From: Nemophila menziesii
Taxonomy: Eukaryota > Streptophyta > Magnoliopsida > Boraginales > Hydrophyllaceae
Direction: 5' to 3'
Length of the DNA: 64,000 bases
Assembly: GCA_029959085.1 (NCBI GenBank)
Contig: JARWIR010000002.1
Coordinates: 31,386,233-31,450,232 of the forward strand
The notes under the pieces are model-generated. The model was not told where the DNA came from. It did no database searches and saw only the letters and a list, made by a program, of their open reading frames with translations. The first letter of the stretch is position 1, and each line of letters opens with the position of its first letter. The translations under genes were made by a program, and so were the position numbers. Positions 10,217-20,870 of this stretch are shown here, one piece after another.

Positions 10217-10224
10217 TATAAAAG
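10217..10224 (+). promoter_or_regulatory. TATA box of LTR B (left)
   Basis: TATAAAAG in the context GAGTATAAAAGAGGC, repeated in the right LTR at 21426-21433 and in copy 2 at about 57741. About 550 bp into the LTR; the likely core promoter of the element RNA. Confidence 0.75.
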
Positions 10225-10817
10225 AGGCTTTTGACTTCTAATTTTCATACAACTTATATTCTACAAGAAAAAGCATCAGAGAGAAGTCAACAAAGGAAGC
10301 AGAAGAAAGCTGAAGAGCTGGAGAGGGTCTATATCTCCATTCACAGCCGAATCTAATTCCGGAAATTAGGTTTTTCTTATTTTCATTTCTGTAATACATT
10401 ATGAGTTCAATTAGTTTTAATTTAGTTTTAATTTCCATTAGCATGAGCTAATTTATCTTAGTGCTTGAGAACGCATAATGGGTGAATCCCTATTCTATTG
10501 ATTTTCATATGTTTGAATTTGGGTTTTAATTAATCAAATCAAATTGGGTCTTTTACATTTTTCTGTAATTTGTGATTATTTACTGTTCTTAGAGTCGCGA
10601 ACTAATAACAGGTTTTAGTATCTAGGATATTCCACATAGTGGCGTGTGGATCATCTTGACGGGGGGTTTAGGTGCAGAATCAATTACAGAATATAAAATA
10701 GAAACTATTTGACTTTGACGAGCGTAGTTAATTTTATGGCCAATGAGGTAATTTTAGCTTAATCATTCGAAGGTGGATCATAATCACCCTGACGGGGTTT
10801 GTGACACCCTAGAATAG

Positions 10818-10848
10818 CTTCATAGTCTACCCTGACAGGGGTACGAAG
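10818..10848 (+). promoter_or_regulatory. Leader hairpin in LTR B (left)
   Basis: CTTCATA...TACGAAG around CTACCCTGACAGGGG, 31 nt. It has one mismatch against the perfect stem in the right LTR (22007-22037) and in copy 2 (58342-58372). A second CCCTGACGGGG miniloop lies just upstream at 10786-10798. Confidence 0.6.
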
Positions 10849-11234
10849 ATTCTCGAATCCCGACCAATGTCAATTGACCAATTTGCCCCTTAAACAACAT
10901 ATGTTATGAAATAGAGTTAGGAGAATCCCTTGCGTCTCTCAAGTACTGCCGCTCATATTTGCGTCTAGCTTTTATTTACTTGCGTCTAGTTATTTATCTG
11001 CATTTTCACATTAGTCTTTCATACTTAGAATTAGTAAAACCAACCAAACAACTATCAATCATTTATTTGCTTTCATAAGTGCAATCATTCATTAATTGAT
11101 AAGCATTGTAGTTACCGTCCCTGCGAACGATCATGTTTATCACTATCATTACTTGAGACAACCGTACACTTGCGGTTGTGGTTCTCCTTACTTATTACAT
11201 TATTTTTAGAACACACAAAGGACCACCAAGTTTT

Positions 11235-11253
11235 TGGCGCCGCTGCCGGGGAC
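11235..11253 (+). promoter_or_regulatory. Primer binding site of element B (tRNA-Asp type)
   Basis: TGGCGCCGCTGCCGGGGAC, the same 19 nt as in element A and the same 6-bp distance from the LTR. Copy 2 (58759-58777) carries one substitution (CCGAGGAC). Confidence 0.9.
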
Positions 11254-11366
11254 GGTAGAGTGTGACCACGGTGTTTATCCTTTAGTGATTAGTTGCATTT
11301 ATTTTTATTTTTATCAGTTTTACACTTTTTGTTTGTTCATCTTTTTCAGGTTTTTAGGTTTGGTGT

Positions 11367-12855
11367 ATGCGAAGGAGACTCTTTAAGGATCTTGAGCCAT
11401 CACCTCCGATACTTAATAATCCAGAATCATTAATCAGACTTGCTAACAAGAGAAGGAAAGAACAAGAAGCTAGAGAAGTAGAAGAATTAGCGAACAGAAT
11501 GGAAAATATTAATCTTCATAACCAAGAGAACCCAGGATTTCAGCTAAACGGAAATGGTCAGCCACTAGTGCCTCCAGGAATTCCTAATCTTCCGGTCCCT
11601 CCTGTCATCCCTAATCCTCCAGTTCAAGTTCAAATAGCCGAGACCCATGGTTTCTCACCGGCCCAGCACAAGAACCATTCCTTGCCCCTCCTCTTGGGAT
11701 TGGCCCAGCTAATATCAATGTTCGGAGATTCCGTCCAGATTCGGGTATGCTAGCTCAATTTCAGAATTTCGGTAACTTTCGTGGCAAGCCCGGAGAAGAT
11801 TCACTTCGCGCAGTACAAAAATTTATGCAAATCTGCGATTCATACATTACGCAAGGGGTAACGAGGGAGCAAATGTATTTTGCTACATTCAGATTTTTCT
11901 TAATAGATGGAGCGAGTGATTGGCATGATTCGCAAGAACCAGGGAAGATTACGAATTGGGAACAGTTACAGGTTGCGTTTTTCGACAGATATTATCCGTC
12001 TAACATGAGGTTAGATGCTCAACTTGAGTTAACACATTTCCGACAAGAGTATGATGAAGCGTTGGGTAGAAGTTGGTCGAGATTTCAGAAATGTTTACGA
12101 AGAGTTCCTCATCATGACCTTTCTAACAACAACAATTGAAAATTTTCTATAACGGTCTTGAGGGGAGTTCACACAAAGATTTAGATTTGTTATGTGGTGG
12201 TGCGTTTCTACGAATTCAACCTGCGTATGCGAGAATTATTTTAGATAGAACAGTCGATAATGAAGTGGGATTGAACACCGTAAGAACACCAGTTAAAGGA
12301 GGAGTTAATAATGTCAACATTGAAGAGAAGTTCAACTCCTTAGAGAACAAGATACAAACCACATTAGAACAACAGTTGAAACAGCTGACATTAGCCGTGA
12401 AAGAGGGTTTTTCGAATAAAAGAGCTGAGGCAAAGGTTGCGCAAGAAGTGTATGGATGTGAGTATTGTGGTGTGAATGATCACGATTGGGAGAATTGTCA
12501 GAACAATCAAGAGTCCATGATGTTTGTCTCCAATAGAGGAAACTTTAATTCGAGTGGAAATGGATATCAGCCTAACGGAAACCATCCTGGGTTTCAATAT
12601 TCAAATCCTAATGGGGCAGCCAATCCTACATACACATATCAGCCGCGTCCCCAAGGTAACAACTTCAATCCAAGACCACATACTAATTATCAAGGGGTAC
12701 AGAATAAAGTAAACTATGTTAGGAGACAAGCTCCTCAAGAAAGTTATAACGAAACCATGAACCAAAAAGCCCTACCCGCTTAACCACAAGAAGGTGCAAT
12801 TAACCTTCAGAAAACCGTTGAAAACTTAATTGCTCTCCAGACGCAAGCTATTTAG
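11367..12855 (+). pseudogene. gag: Athila gag, element B copy 1
   Basis: Starts at ATG 11367 (MRRRLFKDLEPSPP), followed by a basic/acidic helix and a proline-rich linker. A 2-bp insertion near 11641 shifts the frame; copy 2 lacks it. The gag domain continues from about 11747 (SGMLAQFQNFGNFRGK, QKFMQICDSYITQGVTREQMYF, AFFDRYYPSNMRLDAQ). Another 1-bp frame change near 12130 is shared by both copies. From 12136 follow KIFYNGLEGSS, a coiled stretch, and the CCHC knuckle CEYCGVNDHDWENC (about 12457-12498). A TAA (12781-12783) and a TAG (12853-12855) replace Gln and another codon before the protease. Confidence 0.93.
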
Positions 12856-14043
12856 AATCAACAAGCGTCTGACGTACAAATTAAACTATTAGAGAATCAG
12901 CTTGCTCAAATCTCGAAACAACTTAATCAGCGTCCACAAGGGAAACTCCCTAGTGACACAGAAAATCTGAGACAACATGAAGATTGCAAAGCTGTTACTC
13001 TCAGAAGTGGTAAGAACCTCCCTCCACCTCCTTTTCCAGTTATGAAAGAGAAAGAAGTTCCAAGAAAAGAAAAGGACGTGGTTGAGAAAGAGAAAGATGT
13101 TGAGGTTGAAGAAATAGAGAGGCCGATTGAGGTTCCGAAGAAGAAAGATGATGTTGTAATCAATGGCCTTCCTCCACCATTTCCATCTCGAGTTCAGAAG
13201 AAGGGTGATATGGCCGATTATCAAAGATTCTTGAACAAGGTGAGTGGCCTCAATATTAATATTCCATTTTTACAAGCTATTAGGGATGTTCCCAAATATG
13301 CAAAGTTCTTAAAAAGGGCCCTCACCAACAAAAGGCCGTATTGTGATAATGAGATGGTTGGTCTTCCTGAAGAATGTAGTGCTATTTGTCAAAGTAAATT
13401 ACCTCCAAATTTACTTGATCCGGGGAGCTTCACAATTCCGATATCAATTGGAGAAGAATGGAAGAGTAAAGCACTATGTAATTTGGGTGCAAGCATCAAT
13501 CTTATGCCCAAATCGATCTTTGATAAACTGAAAATTGGAGAAGCAAGACCTACTTCTATGGTCTTGCAAATGGCGGATCGATCTCTTGCACATCCGGAAG
13601 GTCGAATTGAAGATGTCCTCGTTAAGGCAGGTACGTTAGTATTTCCCGTTGATTTTTTTATTCTTGAATACGACGCGGATAGGAATGTCCCCATTATTTT
13701 GGGAAGACCATTCCTAGCCATGGGGCGTACCTTGATTGATGTAGAAAACGGTGAATTGACGATGAGAATCCAAGACGAGGAGGTCAAATTTAATGTGTTC
13801 CGAGCTATGAAGTTTCCAGATTCTCAAGAAGATTGCTTTCGAATGGATGTAGTTGAGCATGCCACACAAGAGGTATATAATGAATTTACTTATGATGATA
13901 TCTTGCAGGCAGCTTTAACTATTGATGCGCCTGAGTTCATGGAAGAGCTTGCCGAAACAGTGGCAGCTCTTAATTCTGAGAATCCTAAGTATAGGCGTCC
14001 TGCCTATGAACCTGTGAGAGAACCGGGGAAGATTTGTTCCTAA
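12856..14043 (+). pseudogene. Aspartic protease region, element B copy 1
   Basis: In frame with the end of gag after the TAG at 12853. A Lys/Glu-rich tether (about 13042-13150) leads to FPSRVQKKGDMADYQRFLNK and the Athila protease: LPPNLLDPGSFTIPISIG, LCNLGASINLMP, VPIILGRPFLAMG. The catalytic Asp is Asn here (AAT at 13480-13482) but Asp in copy 2 (GAT at 61002-61004), so copy 1 has lost the active site. The frame closes at 14043 (GKICS stop); the RT frame begins one base out of register. Confidence 0.92.
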
Positions 14044-14074
14044 AAAGAAACCGTCAATCGAATCTCCTCCGCAG

Positions 14075-15991
14075 TTGGAAGAAAAGCCATTACCAGCACA
14101 CTTGAGGTATGCGTATTTAGGTACTAATGAAACTCTACCTGTTATTGTTTCAGCAAATTTAACAGGTCCTCAAGAAGATAAACTGTTGCGTGTGTTAATA
14201 AGAGACAACAAAGAGGCGATAGGATGGACAATTGCTGACATCAAAGGCATTAGTCCCTCCTATTGTCAACACAAAATCATACTTGAAGATGATAACGCAC
14301 GCTCAGTTGAAGGTCAAAGGAGATTAATGCCTGCTATGAAAGAGGTAGTGAAGAAGGAAGTTATCAAGCTGTTAGACGCAGGGATTATCTATCTTATCTC
14401 GAGTAGTGAATGGGTGAGTCCTGTTCAATGTGTGCTAAAGAAAGGAGGAATTACAACTGTTCTAAATGCTCAGAATGAAGCCATACCTTCAAGAACGGTT
14501 GTTGGATGGAGAGTTTGTATGGATTACCAAAAATTGAACAAGACCAACAGGAAAGATCACTTCCCCTTGCCCTTCATTGATCAGATGTTAGATAAATTGG
14601 CTGGTAGAGAATACTATTGTTTCTTAGATGGCTATTCTGGATATAATCAGATCTATGTGGCTCCAGAAGATCAACATAAAACAACATTTACATGTCCCTT
14701 TGGTACTTTTGCATATCGCAGAAGGCCATTTGGGTTGTGTAATGCACCTGCTACCTTTCAGAGATGTATGATGGCTATCTTCTGGGATATGATTGATAAT
14801 TTTCTTCAAGTCTTTATGGATGATTTCTCCGTGTTTGGTGATGATTTTGATAAATGTTTACATAACTTGGAGAAAGTGTTAATCAGATGCAAGGAAATAG
14901 ATTTGGTCTTAAACTGGGAGAAGTGTCATTTCATGGTTCGCGAAGGTATAGTTCTGGGTCACAAGGTTTCGAGTGCTGGGTTAGAGGTCGATAGAGCGAA
15001 GATAGAGGTAATTAAAACTCTTCCCCCTCCTATTTCTGTTAAAGGGGTAAGAAGTTTTCTTGGCCATGCTGGCTTTTATAGGCGTTTCATTAAAGATTTT
15101 TCTAAGATTGCTAAACCGCTATGCAACTTACTCGAGAAGGACTCCAAATTCCTTTTTGATGAAGCTTGCTTAGCGGCTTTCCAAGCAATCAAAGAAAAGC
15201 TTATTTCTGCTCCTATAGTATTACCTCCAGATTGGAGTTTGCCTTTTGAAGTTATGTGTGATGCTAGTGATTTGTGTATGGAAGCTGTATTGGGACAAAG
15301 AAAAGATAAGATATTTCATTCGATTTATTATGCTAGTAAAACTTTCAATGGTGCTCAAATTAATTATACAGTTACAGAGAAAGAATTGCTAGCAGTTGTG
15401 TATTCATTCGATAAGTTTTGCTCTTATCTTCTTGGAGCGAAAGTTGTTGTTTATACAGATCATTCAGCTATCAGATATCTTATGGATAAGAAAGATGCTA
15501 AACTGAGGTTAACCAGATGGGTTTTATTGCTTCAAGAATTCGATTTAGAGATTAAGGATAGAAAGGGTTGTGAGAATCAGGTTGCAGATCATCTATCTCG
15601 TCTCGAAGGTTCGGAAACAAATGGTGGAACTGAAGTAGTTAGAGAAGAATTTCCTGACGAGAGTTTATTTGTTGTTCGTGATTATGAAGCTCCTTGGTAT
15701 GCAGATTTTGCGAATTTAATTGTAATTGGTTCTTTTCCTGATGGATCCACTTATCAAGACAGAAAGAGGTTAGCTCATCGTGCTAGACAATTCTTTTGGG
15801 AGGATCCTTTCCTCTACAAAGTATGTGCTGACCAAATGGTAAGACGATGTGTAGCCAAGGAAGAAACAAATGCGATTATAGCTGGGTGTCATGATTCATT
15901 CTACGGAGGACACTTCAAGGGGGATATAACTGCTGCTAAGGTATTTCCAATCCGGGTTTTATTGGCCTACACTAGTAAAAGATTGTCATAA
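14075..15991 (+). CDS. pol: Reverse transcriptase-RNase H, element B copy 1 (integrase start frameshifted)
   Basis: 638 codons, open. [42 protein letters not shown] (catalytic Asp), [18 protein letters not shown] near residues 247-250, [11 protein letters not shown]. RNase [37 protein letters not shown]. The integrase zinc-finger region begins ([13 protein letters not shown]), but an extra T near 15945 diverts the frame to a stop at 15991. The start is nominal, since the domain would normally be translated as part of gag-pol. The DD and RNase H acidic residues are present. Confidence 0.93.
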   Translation: MEEKPLPAHLRYAYLGTNETLPVIVSANLTGPQEDKLLRVLIRDNKEAIGWTIADIKGISPSYCQHKIILEDDNARSVEGQRRLMPAMKEVVKKEVIKLLDAGIIYLISSSEWVSPVQCVLKKGGITTVLNAQNEAIPSRTVVGWRVCMDYQKLNKTNRKDHFPLPFIDQMLDKLAGREYYCFLDGYSGYNQIYVAPEDQHKTTFTCPFGTFAYRRRPFGLCNAPATFQRCMMAIFWDMIDNFLQVFMDDFSVFGDDFDKCLHNLEKVLIRCKEIDLVLNWEKCHFMVREGIVLGHKVSSAGLEVDRAKIEVIKTLPPPISVKGVRSFLGHAGFYRRFIKDFSKIAKPLCNLLEKDSKFLFDEACLAAFQAIKEKLISAPIVLPPDWSLPFEVMCDASDLCMEAVLGQRKDKIFHSIYYASKTFNGAQINYTVTEKELLAVVYSFDKFCSYLLGAKVVVYTDHSAIRYLMDKKDAKLRLTRWVLLLQEFDLEIKDRKGCENQVADHLSRLEGSETNGGTEVVREEFPDESLFVVRDYEAPWYADFANLIVIGSFPDGSTYQDRKRLAHRARQFFWEDPFLYKVCADQMVRRCVAKEETNAIIAGCHDSFYGGHFKGDITAAKVFPIRVLLAYTSKRLS

Positions 15992-15995
15992 TTAT

Positions 15996-17000
15996 GTGAA
16001 GAAATGTGCGAGATGCCAGGTTACCAGAAATATATCCAAGAGGGATGAAATGCCACGTAATAATGTGTTAGAAGTTGAAATATTTGATGTCTGGGGTATA
16101 GATTTTATGGGTCCATTCGTTCCTTCAAATGGTAACCTCTACATCTTATTAGCTGTTGATTACGTATCTAAATGGGTAGAAGCTGTGGCTCTACCAACCA
16201 ATGATTCACGAGTGGTGATTAAGTTCTTGAAATCACATATCTTCACTAGACATGGTACACCTAGAGTGATTATTAGCGATGGAGGATCTCATTTCGTTAA
16301 TAAGTATTTGAAGTCTGTTCTAGAGAAGTATGGAGTGAGACACCGTATATCTACTGCATTTCATCCACAATCCAATGGTCAAGCGGAAGTTTCGAATCGA
16401 GAAGTAAAGTTAATCCTGGAGAAGACTGTTGGTCCTACCAGAAGAGATTGGTCAATGAAGTTAGATGACGCGTTGCGGGCCTATCGTATTGCGTTCAAAA
16501 CTCTAGTTGGTGTGTCTCCGTATCGTATGGTGTATGGTAAGGCTTGTCACTTACCTCTTGAGCTTGAAATGGGTGCCTACTGGGCAATTGCGCAGTTGAA
16601 CTTAGATCCTACCTTAGCCGGAGAGAATCGTATGATGAAGCTTACCAAACTTGACGAATTCCGATTGAATGCTTATGAAAATGCTAAACTCTACAAAGAA
16701 AACACTAAGAAATGGCATGACAATCAGATTCATGTAAAGAACTTTGAAGTGGGTCAAAAAGTATTGAAGTATAACTCAAAGTTCAGCAATTATCCGGGTA
16801 AGTTAAGTTCTAAGTGGTCGGGTCCATACATTGTGACCAAAGTTACACCTCATGGGGCGATAGAAATAGAACATCCACTCGAGAACCGCACCTTCATGGT
16901 GAACGGTTATCGTTTAAAGATATACCATGGAGGTGAAGATACCAACTGCTTGGAAGATCCACATCCCGGGGAGGTCATGTATCTCCTCGAAGCTCCTTAG
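15996..17000 (+). CDS. Integrase, element B copy 1
   Basis: 334 codons continuing pol after the frameshift. It has the CC half of the zinc finger (KKCARCQ), then the catalytic core with Asp in GIDFMGPF, Asp in IISDGG and Glu in GQAEVSNRE: a complete DDE set. Then [15 protein letters not shown] and the C-terminal DNA-binding region ([20 protein letters not shown]). Ends EVMYLLEAP. It would insert element DNA into chromatin. It cannot be made in frame with RT in this copy because of the extra T near 15945. Confidence 0.93.
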   Translation: MKKCARCQVTRNISKRDEMPRNNVLEVEIFDVWGIDFMGPFVPSNGNLYILLAVDYVSKWVEAVALPTNDSRVVIKFLKSHIFTRHGTPRVIISDGGSHFVNKYLKSVLEKYGVRHRISTAFHPQSNGQAEVSNREVKLILEKTVGPTRRDWSMKLDDALRAYRIAFKTLVGVSPYRMVYGKACHLPLELEMGAYWAIAQLNLDPTLAGENRMMKLTKLDEFRLNAYENAKLYKENTKKWHDNQIHVKNFEVGQKVLKYNSKFSNYPGKLSSKWSGPYIVTKVTPHGAIEIEHPLENRTFMVNGYRLKIYHGGEDTNCLEDPHPGEVMYLLEAP

Positions 17001-17230
17001 AAGCATGAGGTTACCCGTCGAGCTTAACGACGTTTAACAAAAGCCAATTCATTATATATTAGTTTGAGTTTTTAATTTTCGTAGTGTAAATTATTTTGAT
17101 TTCCATAAATTTAGTGTTTATTAGTAAGAAATGAGGAAGGGTAGTTGTTTTTGATGATTTCAGGGGTAAAAAGGTCATGAGTTTGGGGTCGAAAGGGCGA
17201 AAATAGAAGAAAAAGGGTTGGTTTTCCAGG
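17001..17230 (+). other. Spacer after integrase of B
   Basis: AT-rich non-coding sequence with one PPT-like box TGAGTTTGGGGT at 17178-17189. No ORF of note. Confidence 0.6.
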
Positions 17231-17765
17231 GGAAAACCGGGAACCCGGTTTCGACGCTGTTACCAACCCTCCACACGCAAGAAGCCGCGTCTTGGTTCGC
17301 GAAGTCGGCAAGAACCGGGGCCCTGGTTTTGCACAAACTGGGTACCCGGTTTTGAGAGTTGAAAATTTCGAATTCTCTGACCCAGCGTTTTGGAACCCGC
17401 CAAATGCTGCGTCTGAAGTCGCGTTTCCACCTGCGCCGTCGACACGAACCGGGAACCCGGATTTCGCAAAACTGGGAACCCGGTTTCCGAGATGTGATTT
17501 TCTGATTTTTCTGACCTAGCGTTTTGGGGTCAGCCATCTGCTGCGTCTCATGCCTGCGTTTCCACTCGCGCAGTCGACACGAACCGGGGCCCTGGTTTTG
17601 CACAAACCGGGTACCCGGTTTCGTGAGGTGAATTTTCTGACCCAGCGTTTTGGGTTCCAGCCAATTATAGCATCTGAGGTATAAAAAAAATTTAAGTAAT
17701 TTTCGCGCCGACACAGCGACGCGAAACCGGAAACCCGGTTTTCACAAACCGGGAACCCGGTTTCT
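17231..17765 (+). repeat. Array of paired GC-rich palindromes in the 3' spacer of element B
   Basis: Nine copies of a 16-mer near AACCGGG-NN-CCCGGTT start at 17235, 17313, 17336, 17447, 17470, 17582, 17605, 17725 and 17747. Eight fall in pairs 22-23 bp apart. Pairs recur every 134-143 bp within a longer tandem unit that includes CTGACCCAGCGTTTTGG and a GTCGACACGAACC edge. Centres vary (AA, TA, GGCC) while the arms stay complementary. A further pair is at 20211/20233. Minus-strand open frames across the array are by-products of the repeat. Confidence 0.9.
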
Positions 17766-18150
17766 TCTGTGATGAGGCGGTTTTTGCCTTTTTGTCCTAG
17801 TTTTCTTAGCCTTCTGCAAGTTTTTACCAAAAACGCTCACATAACCTTCCCACCTCCGAAAATCATCATCAAAACCTATAAAAACCATCAAATCCTACCC
17901 TCTTTGATCACAAAAATACAAAATCAACTCACCTCCTCTCCCAAATATCATCAAATCCTTAGTTTTTCACCAAGATTGTTCTTCACCCAATTCCTAAATT
18001 AAACCTAATTCTTGCTTCTCCCACATCAATTAACCCTTACCCATCTCATATTCCACCTTAATCTTAAATTCCCAAGCCTCAAAACATCAAAGTTCTAAGC
18101 TTTTCTCTAGCTTCTCACTATTTGAAGTTTTGAGTTTGGGGTGGAAAGAG
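17766..18150 (+). other. AC-rich spacer before ORF3 of B
   Basis: Non-coding; unusually C- and A-rich on the plus strand. Ends with the PPT-like box TGAGTTTGGGGT (18131-18142), nine bases before the position of the lost ORF3 start codon. Confidence 0.6.
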
Positions 18151-19485
18151 ACGACTAATTGAACCGGTGATTTTCGAAGAACTGCTCCTAGAAGAAGCAA
18201 AACCATTGGTGGTACTCAAGAACAAGATATTGAGATTCCTGATTCGCGTCCAAAACACAAGACTGACGAGGTTAAGGTTGCTCCCAAGAGAAAAGAAATC
18301 ACAGGTCAGACTAATCCAAAGAAGAGAAGATTAATTGATGAACCAGAAAGTGAGGAAGAACATGAAGATGAGATTGAGAAAAAAATTGAGGATGAGAGCG
18401 AACAAGAAGTTCCGGAAGTACCAGTTCAACAGAAACCCCCGCGAAGAAAGATGTGTGCTCACAAGCCAAAGAGGGTTTACACTTCTTGGAATGATCAGGT
18501 TCGTGATAGAATTAAATTTTTGAAGTTTGGTGAGGAGATGGACTTTCCTAAGGGTATTATGAGTAGTGCTTATAAAGATTATGATGTTGCTTGTGACAAG
18601 GTTGGTTGGAAAGAATTGAGAGAAAGGAAGCTTGAATTTATGCCTACCTTGGTGCGAGAATTTTATGAAGGTTTAGCCATTTCCTGTGAGGCAATTGAAA
18701 TTCGCAAAAAGGTAGTTCCTTTTTCTATTGAACTTATTTGAAAAGCATTGAAAAAACCCAACTTTACTGGATTATGTCCATTCCAAGAATCCCTTAATGA
18801 TCCTTCTTTCGATTATGAATCCCTTTGGGGAACTGTACTTATTAATGGGGCTAGCCCAATTCCGGATGGAGAAAGGTATCCTGGATAATTTTACAGCAGT
18901 AATTTAACGCCTCATGCTAAGGTTTGTTCTCGTTTCATAATCCCTACATTCTTTGGAATTAAACACACATCCGAGTTGAAGAAGGAACATATAATTTTTA
19001 TCAAGTGTGTTATTGAGGAGAAACCGATGAATGTTGCTCGAATTATTTACAACACCATCATGGAATTTGCGAAAGCTCCAATGAAACAACAAAATCTAAA
19101 GTTTCCTTGTACTATCACTACTTTGTGCCTAGACGCAAAAATCCCGCGTAGGAACGCAGAGGTTGAAGGTGTTACAGTTGGAGTGAGCATGGCATTAAGT
19201 ACGATTCAGAATATCCATGATGAAGCAACACGAGATGTGAAAACTCCTAGAGCCCCTCCATCAAAGAAGAAGGCAAAGAATGATCCTGAGTTGGAATCCA
19301 AAATCAGGGTGTTGGAGGAGAATCAAGAGAAGATGATTGCTACTTTAGGAAACGTTACAAAAGAGCTGGACCTTATTCGAAATTTAGTACTTGGCGTGAA
19401 CACACTTCAAAACGCAATTTATGATGTTCTTACGCGAGATAAGGGACGAGAACGCAACACCGGTAACCAGCCACGCGCTAGTTAA
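18151..19485 (+). pseudogene. ORF3 of element B, putative plant transposon protein domain (Athila env-position ORF)
   Basis: One frame runs from 18151 to 19485 with three in-frame stops (TGA 18160, TGA 18739-18741, TAA 18886-18888). ACG stands where element A has the ATG. Domains in order: a charged Lys/Glu-rich N-terminus, then a globular region. That region (VGWKELRERKLEFMPTLVRE, SRFIIPTFFGIKHTSELKKE, MNVARIIYNTIMEFA, LKFPCTITTLCLDAKIPRR) resembles the plant retroelement domain known as putative plant transposon protein. A C-terminal coiled coil follows (LESKIRVLEENQEKMIATLG). I see no signal peptide or membrane segment, so a viral-type envelope is not supported. Function unknown. Confidence 0.8.
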
Positions 19486-20856
19486 GATACGTTTTCTAAT
19501 CCTTCCTTTTTAGTGTAGATTAGTTTATTTGCTTTGAGTCTTTTTCGAGTTGTGGGGACACGGCTCATTTTTGAGTTTGGGGTGGGGTTCGTTGCCTCAT
19601 CCCAGTTTTATGTGTTATATGTTTTATTTGCTTTCAATAAAGTAATTTCGGAGTTGCGTTTGACTGTAGAAAATTTTAAATATCTCTTTTAAGCATACTT
19701 TTGATAAATCTATGATAGTAAATAGTGAACTTTAGGGATTGATATAAAACGCATTTAGAATTGCATGCAAACGTAGATATTTGATAGGAAAAATGAACAA
19801 TGCAAATGAAGTAAGCTTGTACTTAAAGAATATGTTTGGTGTGTAGAACGTGAAATCCTAATTAGTAGATACCCACCTAGATATGAACTAAAGACAAGCT
19901 ATGTACTTAGTAAAATGATAGGGGCAGTTCTTTGTTAGCCATTTGTGACCTTTTTAGCCTTCTATCCCTTATATTAAATTTTAATCCGTCTTAGCCCATT
20001 TTGAGCCTTTAGCCTTTTCTTTTGTAGCCACGATATAAGCCCATTATCCTTTAGATTATTAGGCATGACCATATGACCCGCACTTGAATCACGATCCTGA
20101 GACATGTCTCGAGCTTGAGTTTGGGGTGGTAGGTCCACTTATGGGGAATTTATTGGGAAGGGATTGATGTGTTTGTATTAGCACAATGGCAGATGATATA
20201 TTACAGTAGGAACCGGGAACCCGGTCCGCAAAAACCGGGAACCCGGTTTGCAACTGTACAAAAAAAAAGAGAAAAGAAAAAGAAAAATATGAAAGAATAA
20301 ACACCCGACAAAGTGGAATTTTCTGAAAAATCATCTTATTTGTAATGGGTTGACATGGGACGCTAAATTGTTGCGTAAATGGGTGAGTGAGAACATTTTT
20401 TAGCATAAACTCAAGCTTGAGGACATTTGTTGATGGTAAGTGAGGAGAGAGCCAAAAGCTCACTTCAAATTTACCAAATATACATCCACACCATCCTTAA
20501 GCCAATATTAAAACCATAAAGACCTCGTGATTCCTAAGTGCATAGTGAATTTATGATTCTGTTGTTAGGGAATATACTAGGTGGAGCGTTCAAAGAGATT
20601 TAGGATTGAGGAACACCCTATAGCCATCATACAGAGATGAGTACAAGTGTAACCTTCAAGCATTGCGAATTTAATTTTATAATTGAGATTATTTGTGTTT
20701 GATTTTGCATTATAGATGTATGTGTATATTAGTTTCTAGAGTTTGCTATATGCGATTTATCTTAAGAATTGCTTTAGGCTTATTTACTAGCTTCTACTTT
20801 CTTGCGTTTACTTCTACCCCTTTGTTTTGTTTTACTTTGTCGGGACGACAAAGATT
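19486..20856 (+). other. 3' spacer of element B with PPT-like boxes
   Basis: Non-coding. PPT-like TGAGTTTGGGGT boxes at 19572-19583 and 20116-20127. One palindrome pair at 20211-20226 and 20233-20248. The stretch is recognisably conserved in element A (about 25730-27167) and, reversed, in E and F, for example the GATGGTAAGTGAGGAGAGAGCC segment near 20434. Confidence 0.75.
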
Positions 20857-20870
20857 TGAGTTGGGGGTCT
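20857..20870 (+). promoter_or_regulatory. Polypurine tract of element B
   Basis: TGAGTTGGGGGTCT immediately before the 3' LTR (TGATG). It primes plus-strand DNA synthesis. Same core as element A (27168-27181). Confidence 0.8.

Larger units (their letters stand above)
9664..11228 (+). repeat. 5' LTR of element B
   Basis: Begins TGATGTCTCCC and ends ACCACCA, 6 bp before the PBS. Pairs with 20871-22424. An 11-bp perfect inverted repeat (TGATGTCTCCC/GGGAGACATCA) marks its tip. TATA box TATAAAAG at 10217-10224. Leader hairpin at 10818-10848, with one stem mismatch here. It differs from the right LTR by scattered substitutions and indels, including about 21 bp missing on the right near 21690. Confidence 0.96.
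1..16479. repeat. Segmental duplication, copy 1 (partner 47496-64000)
   Basis: The whole stretch reappears at 47496-64000 in the same orientation. The coordinate offset drifts only from +47495 to +47525 through small indels. Shared truncations, both nested insertions with their TSDs, and an internal 176-bp duplication show descent from one already rearranged locus. By eye I count about a dozen substitutions over the 1.77-kb left LTR of element A. Copy 1 starts inside LTR D exactly where copy 2 follows LTR D, so homology probably continues upstream of the window. A tandem 47.5-kb repeat is the simplest reading; uncollapsed haplotypes or an assembly error would look the same. Confidence 0.95.

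Noticed and set aside
17175..17830. Long minus-strand open frames (up to 179 codons) across the palindrome array of B
   Set aside because: They arise from the GC-rich tandem repeat; different frames give similar repeat-like peptides, and no start context or domain is seen.
18151..19485. Retroviral-type envelope gene
   Set aside because: Position fits, but no signal peptide, transmembrane helix or fusion-peptide-like segment is visible. Kept as ORF3 with an unknown role.
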